A DNA stretch of 64,000 bases from Vitis vinifera (Eukaryota; Streptophyta; Magnoliopsida; Vitales; Vitaceae). The translations under genes were made by a program, and so were the position numbers. The stretch covers positions 23,101,501 through 23,165,500 of the forward strand of contig NC_081812.1 of NCBI RefSeq assembly GCF_030704535.1, in the 5' to 3' direction. Shown piece by piece: positions 31,461-42,430 of the stretch (position 1 is the stretch's first letter; each line of letters begins with the position of its first letter). The notes below the pieces were generated by a model. The model made no database searches and was not told the origin of the DNA. It saw only the letters and a program-made list of their open reading frames with translations.

Positions 31461-33563
31461 ATCCGCTACCTCCCCAACGACAACAAAGATTCTACACTCC
31501 GGCAATTACGGATTTAAAGTTAAGTAAATTATTCTTCAACCGAGACTTTTTTTAAAGGCTTTTGAAAAGGTCACGAGTTTGTTTCAAATTTTAACGGGTT
31601 TTTTTTTTGTTGAGGAATCTCTGATTTCTCTGAAAAATTGATTGTTTTTGTGATAGATTTCTTTTGTAGGAATTTGTTGATTAGTTTTTTTATTTATTTA
31701 TTCAAGTTGACCGAGTTAATTCGGAATATCAGTCGAGCCATCCGAGTCCAACCGATTCAAGGCAGAGTCTAGGTATAAATTGTATCTGGTATCGGACTTG
31801 TCATGACCGGTGTCGAGGCAGATACGACTCAATCGAGTCATACTGGACTTGGTTGATTTTTTGAACCTGGGAGTGTAACCGAGCCGCCATTCTCACCCCT
31901 ACGTCCAACATCTCCACATAAACCCATTTCTCTGTTACTCAAAAACAAAATCCTATGAAGTGGGGGATACAGAAGGAAGAGTGGGTTGGTTTTTATGGCC
32001 ACCACTCTGCTCGACTCCCTCTCTCTCCTAACAGATTCCACTCACAATATTAGTCGTGTCTTCATTTCCATAGGAGTGGGCTACATTCACTGGCATTTTA
32101 TGTTTTCACAAAATTGGATCGCTTTGCCATTTACATCATTTTTTTTCCACGCGTGCTTCCTTCATTTACCATAAAATTGACTTGTTTTAATTATGAGATA
32201 GGGATTTAAGTTGATATCAAATATCAGATTAGTAAATCTGGATCGAACGGCTAGAAAAAGAAGGAATGGTAAGTCAGGAATGAAGGTGCACTGGCGTCCA
32301 TTCACATTAAAGTAAAGTGATATTTCTAGTCTTCTTCGTGCTTGCGCTGATTGGGGGACCGCGTCAAGACTCAAGTTTCGGTGGTGCGAATTCATTATTC
32401 GACGCGTCACACCGACGCCGCTCTACTTTAGACTGGGTGTATTTCTCATTTATACCCTTGAGACAACAGAAAAAATGCCTCTTAGTTGGTCAAATATATA
32501 TTCTTTAATATATTTATGAAAATTTCTAAAATAATCTAAAAAAAGAGTGGAAAAATAAAAAATTAGTGGTTTGGAATTTGTGGGTGAGGCGAACCATACA
32601 TTATTATAATAAGGTCAAATAAAACAAAGGTCCAAGGATAAGCTTTGGGGCTAATGGCCCATTTGCATTTTATGCGTGAAAGTGTGGCATTGTAAATGTG
32701 GAATATAAATCGCATCATGTTAATTAAGCGTTTGCTTGTAACTTGTAAGCAACGGGGAGGCTCTGGCGGTTGCTTCGCCCGGTTCTACTTGGAATCAGGG
32801 TGGTGTATGACTTGTTTCTTTAACGCTTTTTCAAAATTTGGGCATTCTCCGAAAATTTCTAAGATATTATTAGCTTCTACGCTTGATTTCTATTGTTATA
32901 TTTTAAGTATTTTGATTTTTATCTTAGATGGATGAAAAATAGTTAATTTCCTAATTAAATTAATGAATAGGGGATGATTAGTAGGTTTCTAATTCTAATT
33001 TTTCTAAATAAAAAATAAATAAAAAACTTATATCGGTTTGGTTAGATTTTAATGATCAAAACTTGGTGAAAATTTTCAAATAAAAGACATGTAAATTTGA
33101 TAATTTCATTTTTTTTAATTAGCAAGTCACCAATTTTGTTTGAAAAAATTAATATAAGGTTGGAAACTTCATCCTAGAGGGTGGAAATAAAATATGAATT
33201 TAAACTAATTCTTGTTTTTTGAAATGAAAAGGATGGATCGAAATAAAATCAATTGACAAAAATAAAAATAGACCCAAAAAAGGGGGAAAAATTTCCTTGT
33301 CCTAAGCCACCAAATCTCCGAAACTTCAATTTCTGATTATAAATCCGTGAAATTAAAAAAGAAAAGATTGATCGGAAATAAAAAGAAAAATAGAAGACAA
33401 CAACGCCAAGCGCAATTCAACGCATCGATCGTAGAAGAACACGAGAAAAGAAAAAGAATGAGATCAATGGCTTTCAATATAAATTTAATGAATTACAAAT
33501 CAGAACTTGCAAACAATAATTTCTTTGATCATGAATTTATGTATTGTATGAATCGATGTTGCT

Positions 33564-33776
33564 TTACACAACGAGATAAAAAATGAAATGGTTAGTATCA
33601 AAAGCCTTGACGCCGCGCTTGGCCGCCGGAGCCTGCTCATGCACGGGGGCGTTGCTACCGCTTTCCCCTTTGTTCGAGGGAGGATGGTAGTACATCCGAG
33701 CCGTCTGTGGGCAGTGGGAGTGAAACCGAGCCACGATTCTCACCCCTGCATCCAGGATCTCCACATATTTCCCCAT
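33564..33776 (-). CDS. Conserved plant small protein, 70 aa, function unknown
   Basis: A single-exon frame from the ATG at 33776 to the TAA at 33564. The protein starts [14 protein letters not shown], has a central [19 protein letters not shown] (17-35), a variable hydrophilic stretch, and ends [15 protein letters not shown] recall similar short angiosperm proteins with the same N-terminal block and hydrophobic end, but no function. There is no signal peptide or clear membrane span. Support that it is real: a TATA box about 210 bp upstream, a GC-richer coding part than its flanks, and a duplicate whose differences concentrate outside the HCPQTA-MYYHP block. Its position between the IDE-like and STELLO genes makes it a candidate for the gene between At2g41770 and At2g41790, which I could not check. 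Confidence 0.7.
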   Translation of the reverse strand: MGKYVEILDAGVRIVARFHSHCPQTARMYYHPPSNKGESGSNAPVHEQAPAAKRGVKAFDTNHFIFYLVV

Positions 33777-33981
33777 CTTTTTCTCCTCTCTATCCCTTAA
33801 TTAACTGCCTCTCTCTATTACTCAAAAACAAAATTACAGAGAGAAATGCCAGGAGAAAGGAGAAAAACAAAGAGAGAAGAACCCAAGAGAGGGAGTTGAG
33901 CTGTTAGAAGATGTCCCAGATGAGCGAGCCCATAAAGCGGAAGAGAGAATTGGTTGATGTTTTTTGGAAGAAGAGTAGGTT

Positions 33982-33990
33982 GCTTTTATA
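33982..33990 (-). promoter_or_regulatory. TATA box of the 70-aa gene
   Basis: On the minus strand the text reads GGCTATAAAAGCAACC, about 210 bp before the ATG. The damaged left copy has GGCCATAAAAACCAACC at the same place. Confidence 0.55.
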
Positions 33991-34302
33991 GCCGCCCCTC
34001 TCTTCACCTTCCTCTCTTTTTCGCCTTTGTTGACCTACCTCAATATTAGTTGTATGCCCCCTACTTTTTTGGTTTTTTCTATTTGTAACCTCGCAATATT
34101 AGATTTCCTTCTATCTGTACCCCTGTTTCTTTTTTTCTTTCCGAGTATAATCAGGGACCACACCTCAGAATATTTATGTTTTAATTTAAGATATATTGCA
34201 AAATTGAATTTCATGTTTTTTAACATAAGAAGAATAACCCTTTTTTTTTAATAAAAATATTATTTATCAAAAAATTTAGACTCATTTAATATCAAACCTC
34301 TT

Positions 34303-34309
<7 letters not shown>

Positions 34310-34357
<48 letters not shown>
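34310..34357. repeat. (AT)n microsatellite
   Basis: A perfect AT run of about 48 bp in the extra AT-rich part of the right duplication unit. Confidence 0.85.
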
Positions 34358-34361
<4 letters not shown>

Positions 34362-36345
34362 GTTATTTTTACCATTTCAAATTATGAAGATTACTTTTTT
34401 TTCAAATGAAAAATGTTTTAGTCCTAAGGAATTAAATTTTCCGAAGAGTGGGCTCAAAAATTATTTTAATTAAAGCATTTTTAATGTATCATACTTTTAT
34501 TAATAATATTTTTTAATAAAAATCACCTAATATTTAAATATATACTAAGAATTTTTTTAAAAAAATAATTTTTAAATATTTATAAAATATATAATATTTA
34601 TAAGAAAGCATTTAGTAAAATTTGATAGCTCTTCTAATCCTTTTAAATTCACTCTCTAACCCATTCTAAATTGCCATAAAATTGGATTGATTCAATTATA
34701 TTATGCAAATCACTTAAAGTTACAATCCTTCCATTTGTATATCATTTTTTCCCCATGTGTTTTTCCTTTAATGTAACGTGTTGTAACTTACGAATGAAAT
34801 ACATTTAAATACAACTAGATCAAGTCCAATAACTACAGGGGCATAGTTGAATTTTTTTTGCATTATCTAGGAAAATAAGTAAAAAGAACTAAACATGTGC
34901 TCCAATTTTATATGGTCCAAGTCCAACATGTGCTCCAATTTTATATGGACCAAGTAAATGATAGCATATCACGATCCTTCACCAGGAATAATGCTTACAC
35001 AGAATCTGCACCGCTGGTTAAATCTCAGACCACTTAATCTGGATCGGACGGGTTGAAAAGGAAGGACTCAGGACAGGACTGAAGGCACATTGGTCTGGAC
35101 TCTGGATACACATTAAAGTAGATTACTATTTCTAGTCTCCTTTGTGCGTTTACTAATAATGGACCGCGTCAAAGACTCGAGTTTCGGTGGTGGGAATTCA
35201 ATATTCAACGCATCACCGACGGCGCTGTGCTCTAGAGTGGGTACATTTCTCGTTTATGCCCCTGAGTTGTTTGGGAAACTACGGAAATGCCTCTGAGTTG
35301 GTAAAAATTAAAAAATCTAACAATTGGGGAGCTGGGGAAATGTCCTTTGCCTTTCACTTCTGTTTTATCATTTTTTATGGCGGGAAACAGAAGGGTCGGA
35401 AGACTCGGAACTCATGTTTTGTGCGGGCCTAATTGATACGAGTCATATGACCATGTTTTACTTTTTCAACAGGCGCTGCCCTAGCTTGTGAATGCCTTTA
35501 TCTAGAGAACTTGGGAGTACTACAAGTCAAGATATGACCACTGCGGAAGACTTCAAAGCCGCCAAAAGCAAAAATATTTTCAAATTATATCTTATATTTG
35601 GGTTCTTCCTGGTTATAAATACCTAATTACTTGTAGAATTGAAATTATAAATATTTTTTATATGTATAGTCAAGAAACTAAAAATATTAGAAAATTCTTT
35701 TTTTTTTCTAGGAAAAATGTAAAATCCTTCTATTAGTTGAAAAATGAATTCCATACATTCCTTTTATCAATACAAATGTTAACATGTTTTGAGTATGACG
35801 AGATATTAGAACTTTTCAAAATATTTTAGCAAAAAGTTCTAGAACAACTATTTTTGTAATTCATTTTAAAAATATGTAGTAATAGATAGAAAAGCCTTAT
35901 TTTGACTGTGATGAGGGCATATGACTCTTACTGTTTGGTGACAAGAATACAAATGCGATGAAATAGATATTTCGCAAATAAAGGAGCGGTCCGTCTGGAT
36001 CATGGCTTCTAAGAGTTTGTTAGAACAATTTATCATCACTAATAAAACCAACTGTATATTAATGTGTCAATGTCATAATAATCGTCATACTAGAAAGTCA
36101 TAAAAGCAAGAACTATAGATATAGAAAACAACGTCTAAGCCCTCCCTCGTTTTATTGTTGGTAATAGAAGTCGGTGAGGCCAACCTTACATTATTATAAT
36201 TAGGTCAAATAAAACAAATGATAGACTTTGTGCCACTGGCCTTCATGCAATTTATCTGTGGAACATATGGCAGTATAAAAATGGGATGTAAAGCGCAATA
36301 AGTTAGCAGTACCTTGGAAGCAATTGGGAGGCTCTGGCGGTTGCT

Positions 36346-39202
36346 TCACCTTTTATTTTTTTATTATTTTGTATAAATTTTTGTGGTCACGTTCAGTGCA
36401 GCAAAAGATCATATCAAGAGACAAGAGACAGATTGTTTAGCTGGCCATTGATGGCGACAAACGGCCAGCCAAGTTGATTTTAATGATCAAGACAAGAAGA
36501 CTTGCTTGCCTAAAAGTGTTCGTGGGAAGCATGAAAGCAAGATAACAACAATCCAAGACACAAGGAAGAAAAATGATTTGAAGTTTTTAGTAAAAATAAA
36601 AAGGGGCAAAATAAGAACGAAAGGGATTGGGTGGGTTGCTGTGATATGAAGCAAAAAAGGCGTGAGATATTTGAAAGGACAGGTGTACCAATATAGATAT
36701 GTATAAAAATTGACTTGGTTCAACTAACCTAAATTATTATCTGATTAGGTCGAATTGAATAGAAAACTTGATTTTCTTAGATCCTATACTGCTAAAAGGA
36801 ATAAATAAACCAAAATTCAAAAGGTTTTTATCCTTTTCATACAATTTTTTTAATCTAAGAGGATATGCAGTTTGAACAGTGAGTTGCAACTAAAAGTTCT
36901 GTGTGGAGACAATGAACACAAAATAATATTGGATCTAAACTCACAGCCACTGCTTCTAACCATACGAGAGAAGAGAGGAGTACCGCGAAGTTCTTACCCA
37001 GGGGAGGTCCAAAATCTCCAACATCGATTGCTTCTGCTGTATGCAGCAGCAAAAAGCGAGATAATTTAGAGCAATCCATATTTTATCCTATTATATACGA
37101 TGAAAGGAGAGGGAATGGAACTTCAAATTGAGTACAAGGAGAACTTGAAATCTAGCCCCAAGTACTAGAATTTCAAAGAGACATAGAAGAGATTCATGGA
37201 CATTTAGAGTCCATTGGGCATTATTCTTATTAAGATATTTTTCATTTGTAGCACTTTTTTTTTAGTAATCCTTTCATTAGATATTCTTTTTGAAGAAGAA
37301 TCATTCAATATTTATGTATAAAAACAATACAAAAAAAAAAAAAAAAGTTTTGATAATATGGTATTTAATGATTCTTAAAAGAGTCATCTAACAAATAATT
37401 GTCCATAAATTATTTATAGTGTTTCCCCAAATTTTTAAAACTTTGTTGGACACCTAATTTATAGGAAAATAACCTTTCTAAATATTAGAAAGGTTTATAA
37501 CCTTCTCAATGTCACTCCAAAATAACTCTATTTTTAAAGGATTCTGCTAAGAGGTTGTGCTTACTAGAAGAAATCTAAGCTATTCTAACCCATTAGGACT
37601 TATTGACCAGGTATATCACTGTGATTAATCATGTTAGAAAGGGTACCCTCAACCCTGATGTGCTTGGTTTAGTTGCACACATTCAATTAAGCATTCCAAC
37701 AGCTTAAATATTTGCAGCAGGTTCCTTAGTTTTCCTCTTTCTCTTCCAACCAAGCATACAGCCATTAACTCTATATTCTTCAACTAGAAATCTAATGTGA
37801 ATGCATGACCAAAAGAGACTTCTAACTTCAAGGGTCATTGACATGGATTTTCTGTTTTTCCTTTTTCATTCTGATTATCAATACTTCAATATGATGATAG
37901 AAAAGAAATTCTCACTGTAGAATTCTGAGAAAAATAGCTACCAGTAAAATGCTGTGTGACAGAAGTAAACTTCTATTAAACTTTGACATGAACTGTGTCA
38001 ATGTATAAGAATTGTACATGTCCGAGTAAAATGTTGCTATAGAAAACCTCCCTATATATCAGGAAATTAATTCTGGGAAACATGCAGAACAAAATGGTGG
38101 TAAACTACGAAGGTATATGCTCAGTTACAGTATTGTGTCAATTCTGTGTTACCTTTCCGTCAAAACAAAATGGTTACAGTATTGTGTCCCTAGCATAGCG
38201 ACCATCCAAACTCTATATATGACCCGGTCCAGCCGGGTCTAGCTCCTTAAATCTATTAGGCTATCTGCAGAAAATACCGCACGGTTAGGATCATATACAA
38301 ATAAAGATTCCAAATTATATGACCATTTCAATGTTTTATATCACTGCATGTCCATTTCATTTCTATTACGCTATTAGGCACAAAATTTCAGTGCGTGCCT
38401 AAGTATAGCAGTCTCCCATTGGTTTTTACCTTTAATTTTTGTTGTCATCCCCAGACCCACTAGTTTTAAACCTGCTATACTTCTAAATCAGGTCTGTAGT
38501 CTATACAACCCTCACTGTGGTTGGGTCATGCCACTCCCACATTACTATACTGTCTTGGAATGATCACCATGTCATGCCTCCTCGGTTAGTTTTTCAGTTC
38601 ATAATTAAACATGAACTGAATAAGCATGGTGGAGAATTCAAGAGGAAGCATAACATAATGAGAGATGTGGAGTTCAGAACTAGGTCCAATGTTATTTGAC
38701 CCAAGTTTTCGGTGCATAGTGCAAGGGTTTGATGGTATGTTCAATTCAACCTGTAAAGCCCATTACCCTGTAAATATAGGGGTCCTGCCTGCCTCCTTCC
38801 CCAGTTCTTTTGACTTCTTCCAGCTTTAACAACCTGCACAAAGACTACGTCATTGTCATTTTGTCACATAATGATAATCAGCGTAGGGAATTAATGAAAT
38901 TCACCACTTAATTAATTTGATCAAGGTCATTTTGGTAGTAATTTGGCCCAACTTGGTATGTCCAGTTCATTCTGATTGACCACGTTAAAAGTGATGTGAA
39001 ACCTGCATTTCATGAGACATATAGAGCCAGCATGTCAAATAATTTGGACCGTCAGATCTGCATTGGGGTTTCCACTATCGCAAGATTTGGTACAGTCAAT
39101 CGTCCAAATCATCCAACCGTGCTGATCTCTTGTGCTCTCAAAATCCAATTCTAAAATGAGAACTGGTGAGATGTCCCTGTCAGATGTTGACGTGTCATGA
39201 TG
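36346..39202. other. Intergenic region without a supported gene
   Basis: Small frames at 36487-36723, 36855-37079 and 38517-38699 have no recognisable motif. At about 38360-38405 there is a hairpin (TTAGGCAC paired with GTGCCTAA around CGTG), perhaps the core of a foldback element. The part near 38900-39180 is moderately GC-rich and may be the 3' flank of the minus-strand gene. Confidence 0.5.
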
Positions 39203-40758
39203 TTATTGGCTTAGAGAGGGAAAATACATTCTGAGAGCTTTGCTGGTGTCAGGACTGTCACCGAGCACTCGACGGATCCTGACTTCAGTAGAACACCCTC
39301 CAGATAACAACCTCAAAATCGCCTCGCCTCGGCGCCGCATGTGAACCGAGCCCAGCTGCTTCCCCCTCACATCTCCACTGCTCAGCCCAGCCTTTCCAAT
39401 TCCAACTCCACCGCTGGGGTATCGGCTTCGAGCGCTAGAACCACTTGACAAGCACGAAACCTCTGTGTTCGCCGACACAGATCCAGAAGCCATCTTGGCG
39501 GGATTTCCAGACGTGATTTTCCGGTGATGGCAGCTTCGGTAGTTTTTGGAGCGACTCTTTCGCACAACCTGAGAAAATTCATATATTCCAAAAAGTATCA
39601 ATAAAATTATGTGAACGATTCCACATCATGACAATATTATATTGCTGTGTAAGAGTTAAAATCATTGCATTTTTTGCTTGCCAAAGGAAGAAAAATACTT
39701 GGAACATGCCAACAAAGCAAAAGCTGAGTTCAAATGCTCGAGTATGTTATCAGATCTATTGCTAAGAATCATAAATATATAGCCATATAGTAGATTAGGC
39801 TATAGAAAATCAATCGAGGGACAGAGTGATTCAATCGCCTTGAACTTTATCTAATTTTAAAAAAATTTACCACACAACGAACTCAGATTTAGAATTATTA
39901 AATTTAGGTAAGAAGAAAATGAATCAATACGCCAATTGACTTGAGATTGAGCAGAAAACAAGTACAAATAAACCTAATTGGATAGAAATCAGAGCGCGTT
40001 GAGCTTCGTTCACCCAATTCAAAATGCAAAAGCTCCAAATGGACCAAGTGAGGTGCAAACCATTAAAAAATTCAATCAAACGAAAACCAAGCATACTCGA
40101 TCAAGAATTGAGGAACGAATCAAAACTCAAGAAAATGACTTCAGGAGAAGAGAAATCACTACGCAAATTTAAGGAAAATCGATCAAAAAAGGAAGCCAAA
40201 TTCAAAAACGTCAGAGCTTAAGATCAGAAAGCAAATTCAACTGAGTGAAAATAAAATGTAGGTAAAAAAATGCACAGAGGCTCAATCACTTTGAGCTTCA
40301 ATTTTCATGGAAACATACTCAAAACTCAGTAGACACGGAGAAACAGAGAAAACAGATCACCTTAAGCTTCATCTCATTGCACCAAGCCACAACCGCAACG
40401 ATTCTGAGCCGCCGAGCATGGATCTCTTCAGAGGAACCATCGCTACTCAGGGACGAAGAACAAGCCTTCGAATCACTCAACACCACGCTCTCCATCCGCT
40501 TCCCACTATCATCACTGTTGCTGTTGCTTCCTCCATCTTTGTTCGGTTCGTCCTCAAAATCAAGCCTGCAAAGCAATTACAAAAACACAAATCATCAGAG
40601 AATAATAACCAGAATCGAAATATGAATTTAAATCCAAAACTCGCTTAAAATCAAAATCACTTTGGGGAGAGAGAGGGCGATGTAGTGGTGGTGGATGAAG
40701 AGAGCAGGAGAAGAGCTGAAGCAGCAGTGCGTTCTAGTGGACATGGAAACTCTTCCAT
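39203..40758 (-). CDS. Ser-rich plant protein with conserved basic C-terminal block, 222 aa, function unknown
   Basis: Three exons fit exactly: 40661-40758 (ATG at 40758, MEEFPCPLERTAASALLLLS), 40361-40565 and 39203-39568. All have GT-AG borders and phases that join without a break (SLSP-K, MKLK-VV). The middle part is acidic and Ser-rich (GKRMESVVLSDSKACSSSLS), then VVAWCNEMKLKVVRKSRSK. A Gly/Ser-rich linker leads to the C-terminal block MRRRGEAILRLLS, CSTEVRIRRVLGDSPDTSKAL (about 178-214), which looks like a small helical, helix-turn-helix-like unit. I recall related Arabidopsis proteins of unknown role and cannot name one with certainty. Basic runs suggest a nuclear place (inference). Earlier in-frame ATGs reach 40980, but that part lacks protein-like character, so I chose MEEF. 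Confidence 0.72.
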
Positions 40759-42430
40759 TGATTTTGTTATCAAAAAGGCGGGTTGATTCAAAACATTTGA
40801 AAATTTTTCCTTCTTTTTTTGTTTGTTTTCTCTCTCTATAACCGTTTTATTGTTTCCTGAAACGAGACACCGCTCTCCCCTACATGCACAAGCTGCTGCT
40901 TCACTGTGGCGGGGCTCACATGATAAACCGGTGAGTGTCTCATGCGGCCCAGTAATAATCAGATATTTTAATTGTCTCAAAAAAATAGTTAGCTTTTAAA
41001 ATATTTTTGTAACGACATTCTATATGTATCCATTATAAAAAGGCTAAAGTAGTAATTTCTATATAAAATATAATATTTTTATATATAAGTAGTAATTTTT
41101 CTGTTTTTTTTTTATATAAAAATAATAGTACTTTTGAAATTTTTATATAAGTTAAATATATACTCTTCTATTTTTATATTGATATTTTTTTAAATGCTTT
41201 AGCTGAAATTTATTAAATATTAAATTTGATGGAAGGGGCTTGTTAAGGTGTCAAATCGGAATGTGCCACGTATTCATTTTAGATTTCAATACCCAAATTT
41301 GTCTTATACCCTAATCTTAATCTTAATTTTAGATTTCATTTCTTGATAGGTATCAATTTAGTACAATATAATAATAATTATTATTTTCTTTGATTTTCTA
41401 CTATACTTTCTTTTCTAGTTTTATTTCTACCTATTCAAACTCAAATAGGATAAACCTCGAATATAAATTATAATTTAAGTGTTGGTTTGCAAAATATTTT
41501 TGAAAGTAATTTTTTATTGAAGACTTAAAAAACAGTTTTTAACTTAGAAATTTTTTTAGACAAACTTTAAATATATTTTTTAATAATTTATTTTAAAATA
41601 AGTTTTTTGTGTTTTGAATAATAATTAAAATAAATAAATAATATTTTGATAATTCTATAATATCTTAAGAGAATAAGTCAATAAAATTAGTATTTTTTTC
41701 ATTTAAATTCCAAAAAATAGAATTTTATCTTTAAAACCACTGGAAAACTATTTCCCAAAAATGGTTGTCGAACAAATCAATCTATTATCATGTACCAAAT
41801 TGTATGAAGTAGACTAATTATGTACCAATGAATCTATAATCATTTGATTAAAACATTATAATTGAATGAATTACAATTGTAATCTAAATCAATGAGTGAA
41901 ATTGACTATCAAGTTATGAGGGTGTGCACAAAGGAGAACCGCGTCACTGGGAGTCTGGGCCTGGGATCCAAGCAGCAAGCTCCGTTATGTTTCATATTTC
42001 GGAGCGTCTTTTTAAGGTTGTGGGTCCCACTGCCACGTAAGAAGAGCAGCTTTCAGCCAGAAGTTCATTGAAAGAGAAGCTTGACCTGCCATGGTCAATA
42101 CTGGAAGTGAATAAATCCCAACAAATGTATATAATAAAGGAAAAATGCAGATCGGAAAAAGGAGAAATCATAGAGAAGAATATAGGTATATCTGTATATG
42201 AAGATGCCCCACCACACCACACTACCACCAAACTCAGCTGGTTGTTGCTGTTAAATTCAAGCTTAAGGCACCCCCACCACCTGTCGGCAGCTACTCTTTT
42301 TAGGGAGAGTGTGTGTGGGTCTTCTATTTGGAGGCTGAGAAAACGAGGGAGATTGAAAGGATTGAAGTAAAGCTAAGAGTAAGACAGAGGGAAGAGAAGT
42401 GTGAGGCTGGTTTTGAGTTTGTGGGATTCA
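40759..42430. other. Divergent intergenic region, promoters of the Ser-rich gene and STELLO
   Basis: The middle is AT-rich. A segment at about 41478-41785 with weak inverted ends (GTTGGTTTGCAAAATATTTT and, reversed, GATTTGTTCGACAACCATTT) may be an old MITE. The last ~350 bp look like the STELLO promoter and leader: a TATATAATA at about 42128, then a GA- and CA-rich leader. An upstream ATG frame at 42068-42370 ends before the main start. Confidence 0.45.

Larger units (their letters stand above)
24883..31867. mobile_element. Outer insertion of unknown type, host of the copia element
   Basis: This is everything present in the left unit but absent from the right one: about 350 bp holding a 153-bp repeat pair, then the copia element (25232-31460), then about 400 bp of sequence (31461-31867) with CGAGTC-type words such as GTCGAGCCATCCGAGTCC. 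Only the 4-bp TGGG is repeated at its borders. I see no convincing inverted ends or coding region, so its class is open. It must be older than the copia element inside it. Confidence 0.5.
24728..31927 (-). pseudogene. Broken duplicate of the 70-aa conserved gene, split by a 7-kb insertion
   Basis: The 5' part lies at 31868-31927 (ATG at 31927, then GAGATGTTGGACGTAGGGG, the counterpart of EILDAGVRI). The 3' part lies at 24728-24882 (CPQTAWMYYHPLS, then [17 protein letters not shown] in another frame). The insertion falls inside the codons for H-S-H-C-P, with TGGG on both sides (24879-24882, 31868-31871). Besides the insertion there are frame changes near the start codon and between the YYHP and KAFD blocks. 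The matching promoter region survives (CATAAAAA near 31990). The intact sister gene is at 33564-33776. Confidence 0.7.
24566..32790. repeat. Left copy of a tandem segmental duplication, split by insertions
   Basis: Blocks 24566-24882, 31868-31990, about 32170-32470 and about 32575-32790 align in the same order and orientation with 33440-33990, about 34670-35300 and about 36165-36345. Shared words include GGACCGCGTCAA (32356 and 35161), CATTATTATAAT, and GGGAGGCTCTGGCGGTTGCT (about 32756 and 36327). Removing the insertion at 24883-31867 leaves a left unit of about 1.2 kb. Confidence 0.75.
33440..36345. repeat. Right copy of the tandem segmental duplication
   Basis: It carries the intact 70-aa gene and its upstream region, colinear with 24566-32790. 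It is longer than the left unit (without insertions) because of extra AT-rich DNA at about 34230-34640 and an unmatched stretch at about 35520-36160. Confidence 0.75.

Noticed and set aside
25227-31465. 5-bp target duplication of the copia element
   Set aside because: The flanks TAATC and ATCCG share only ATC, so a standard duplication cannot be claimed.
36855-37079. Overlapping small frames on both strands
   Set aside because: No motif, no splice partners and no promoter signal; I could not support a gene.
38360-38405. Hairpin as a microRNA precursor
   Set aside because: The stem is only about 8 bp, too short for a plant miRNA precursor.
40024-40221. 65-aa frame
   Set aside because: It lies within the second intron of the Ser-rich gene; the composition is lysine- and A-rich noise.
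42401-42430. Extended STELLO N-terminus
   Set aside because: The upstream part has no ATG, and homology begins at MLVQDR (42431).
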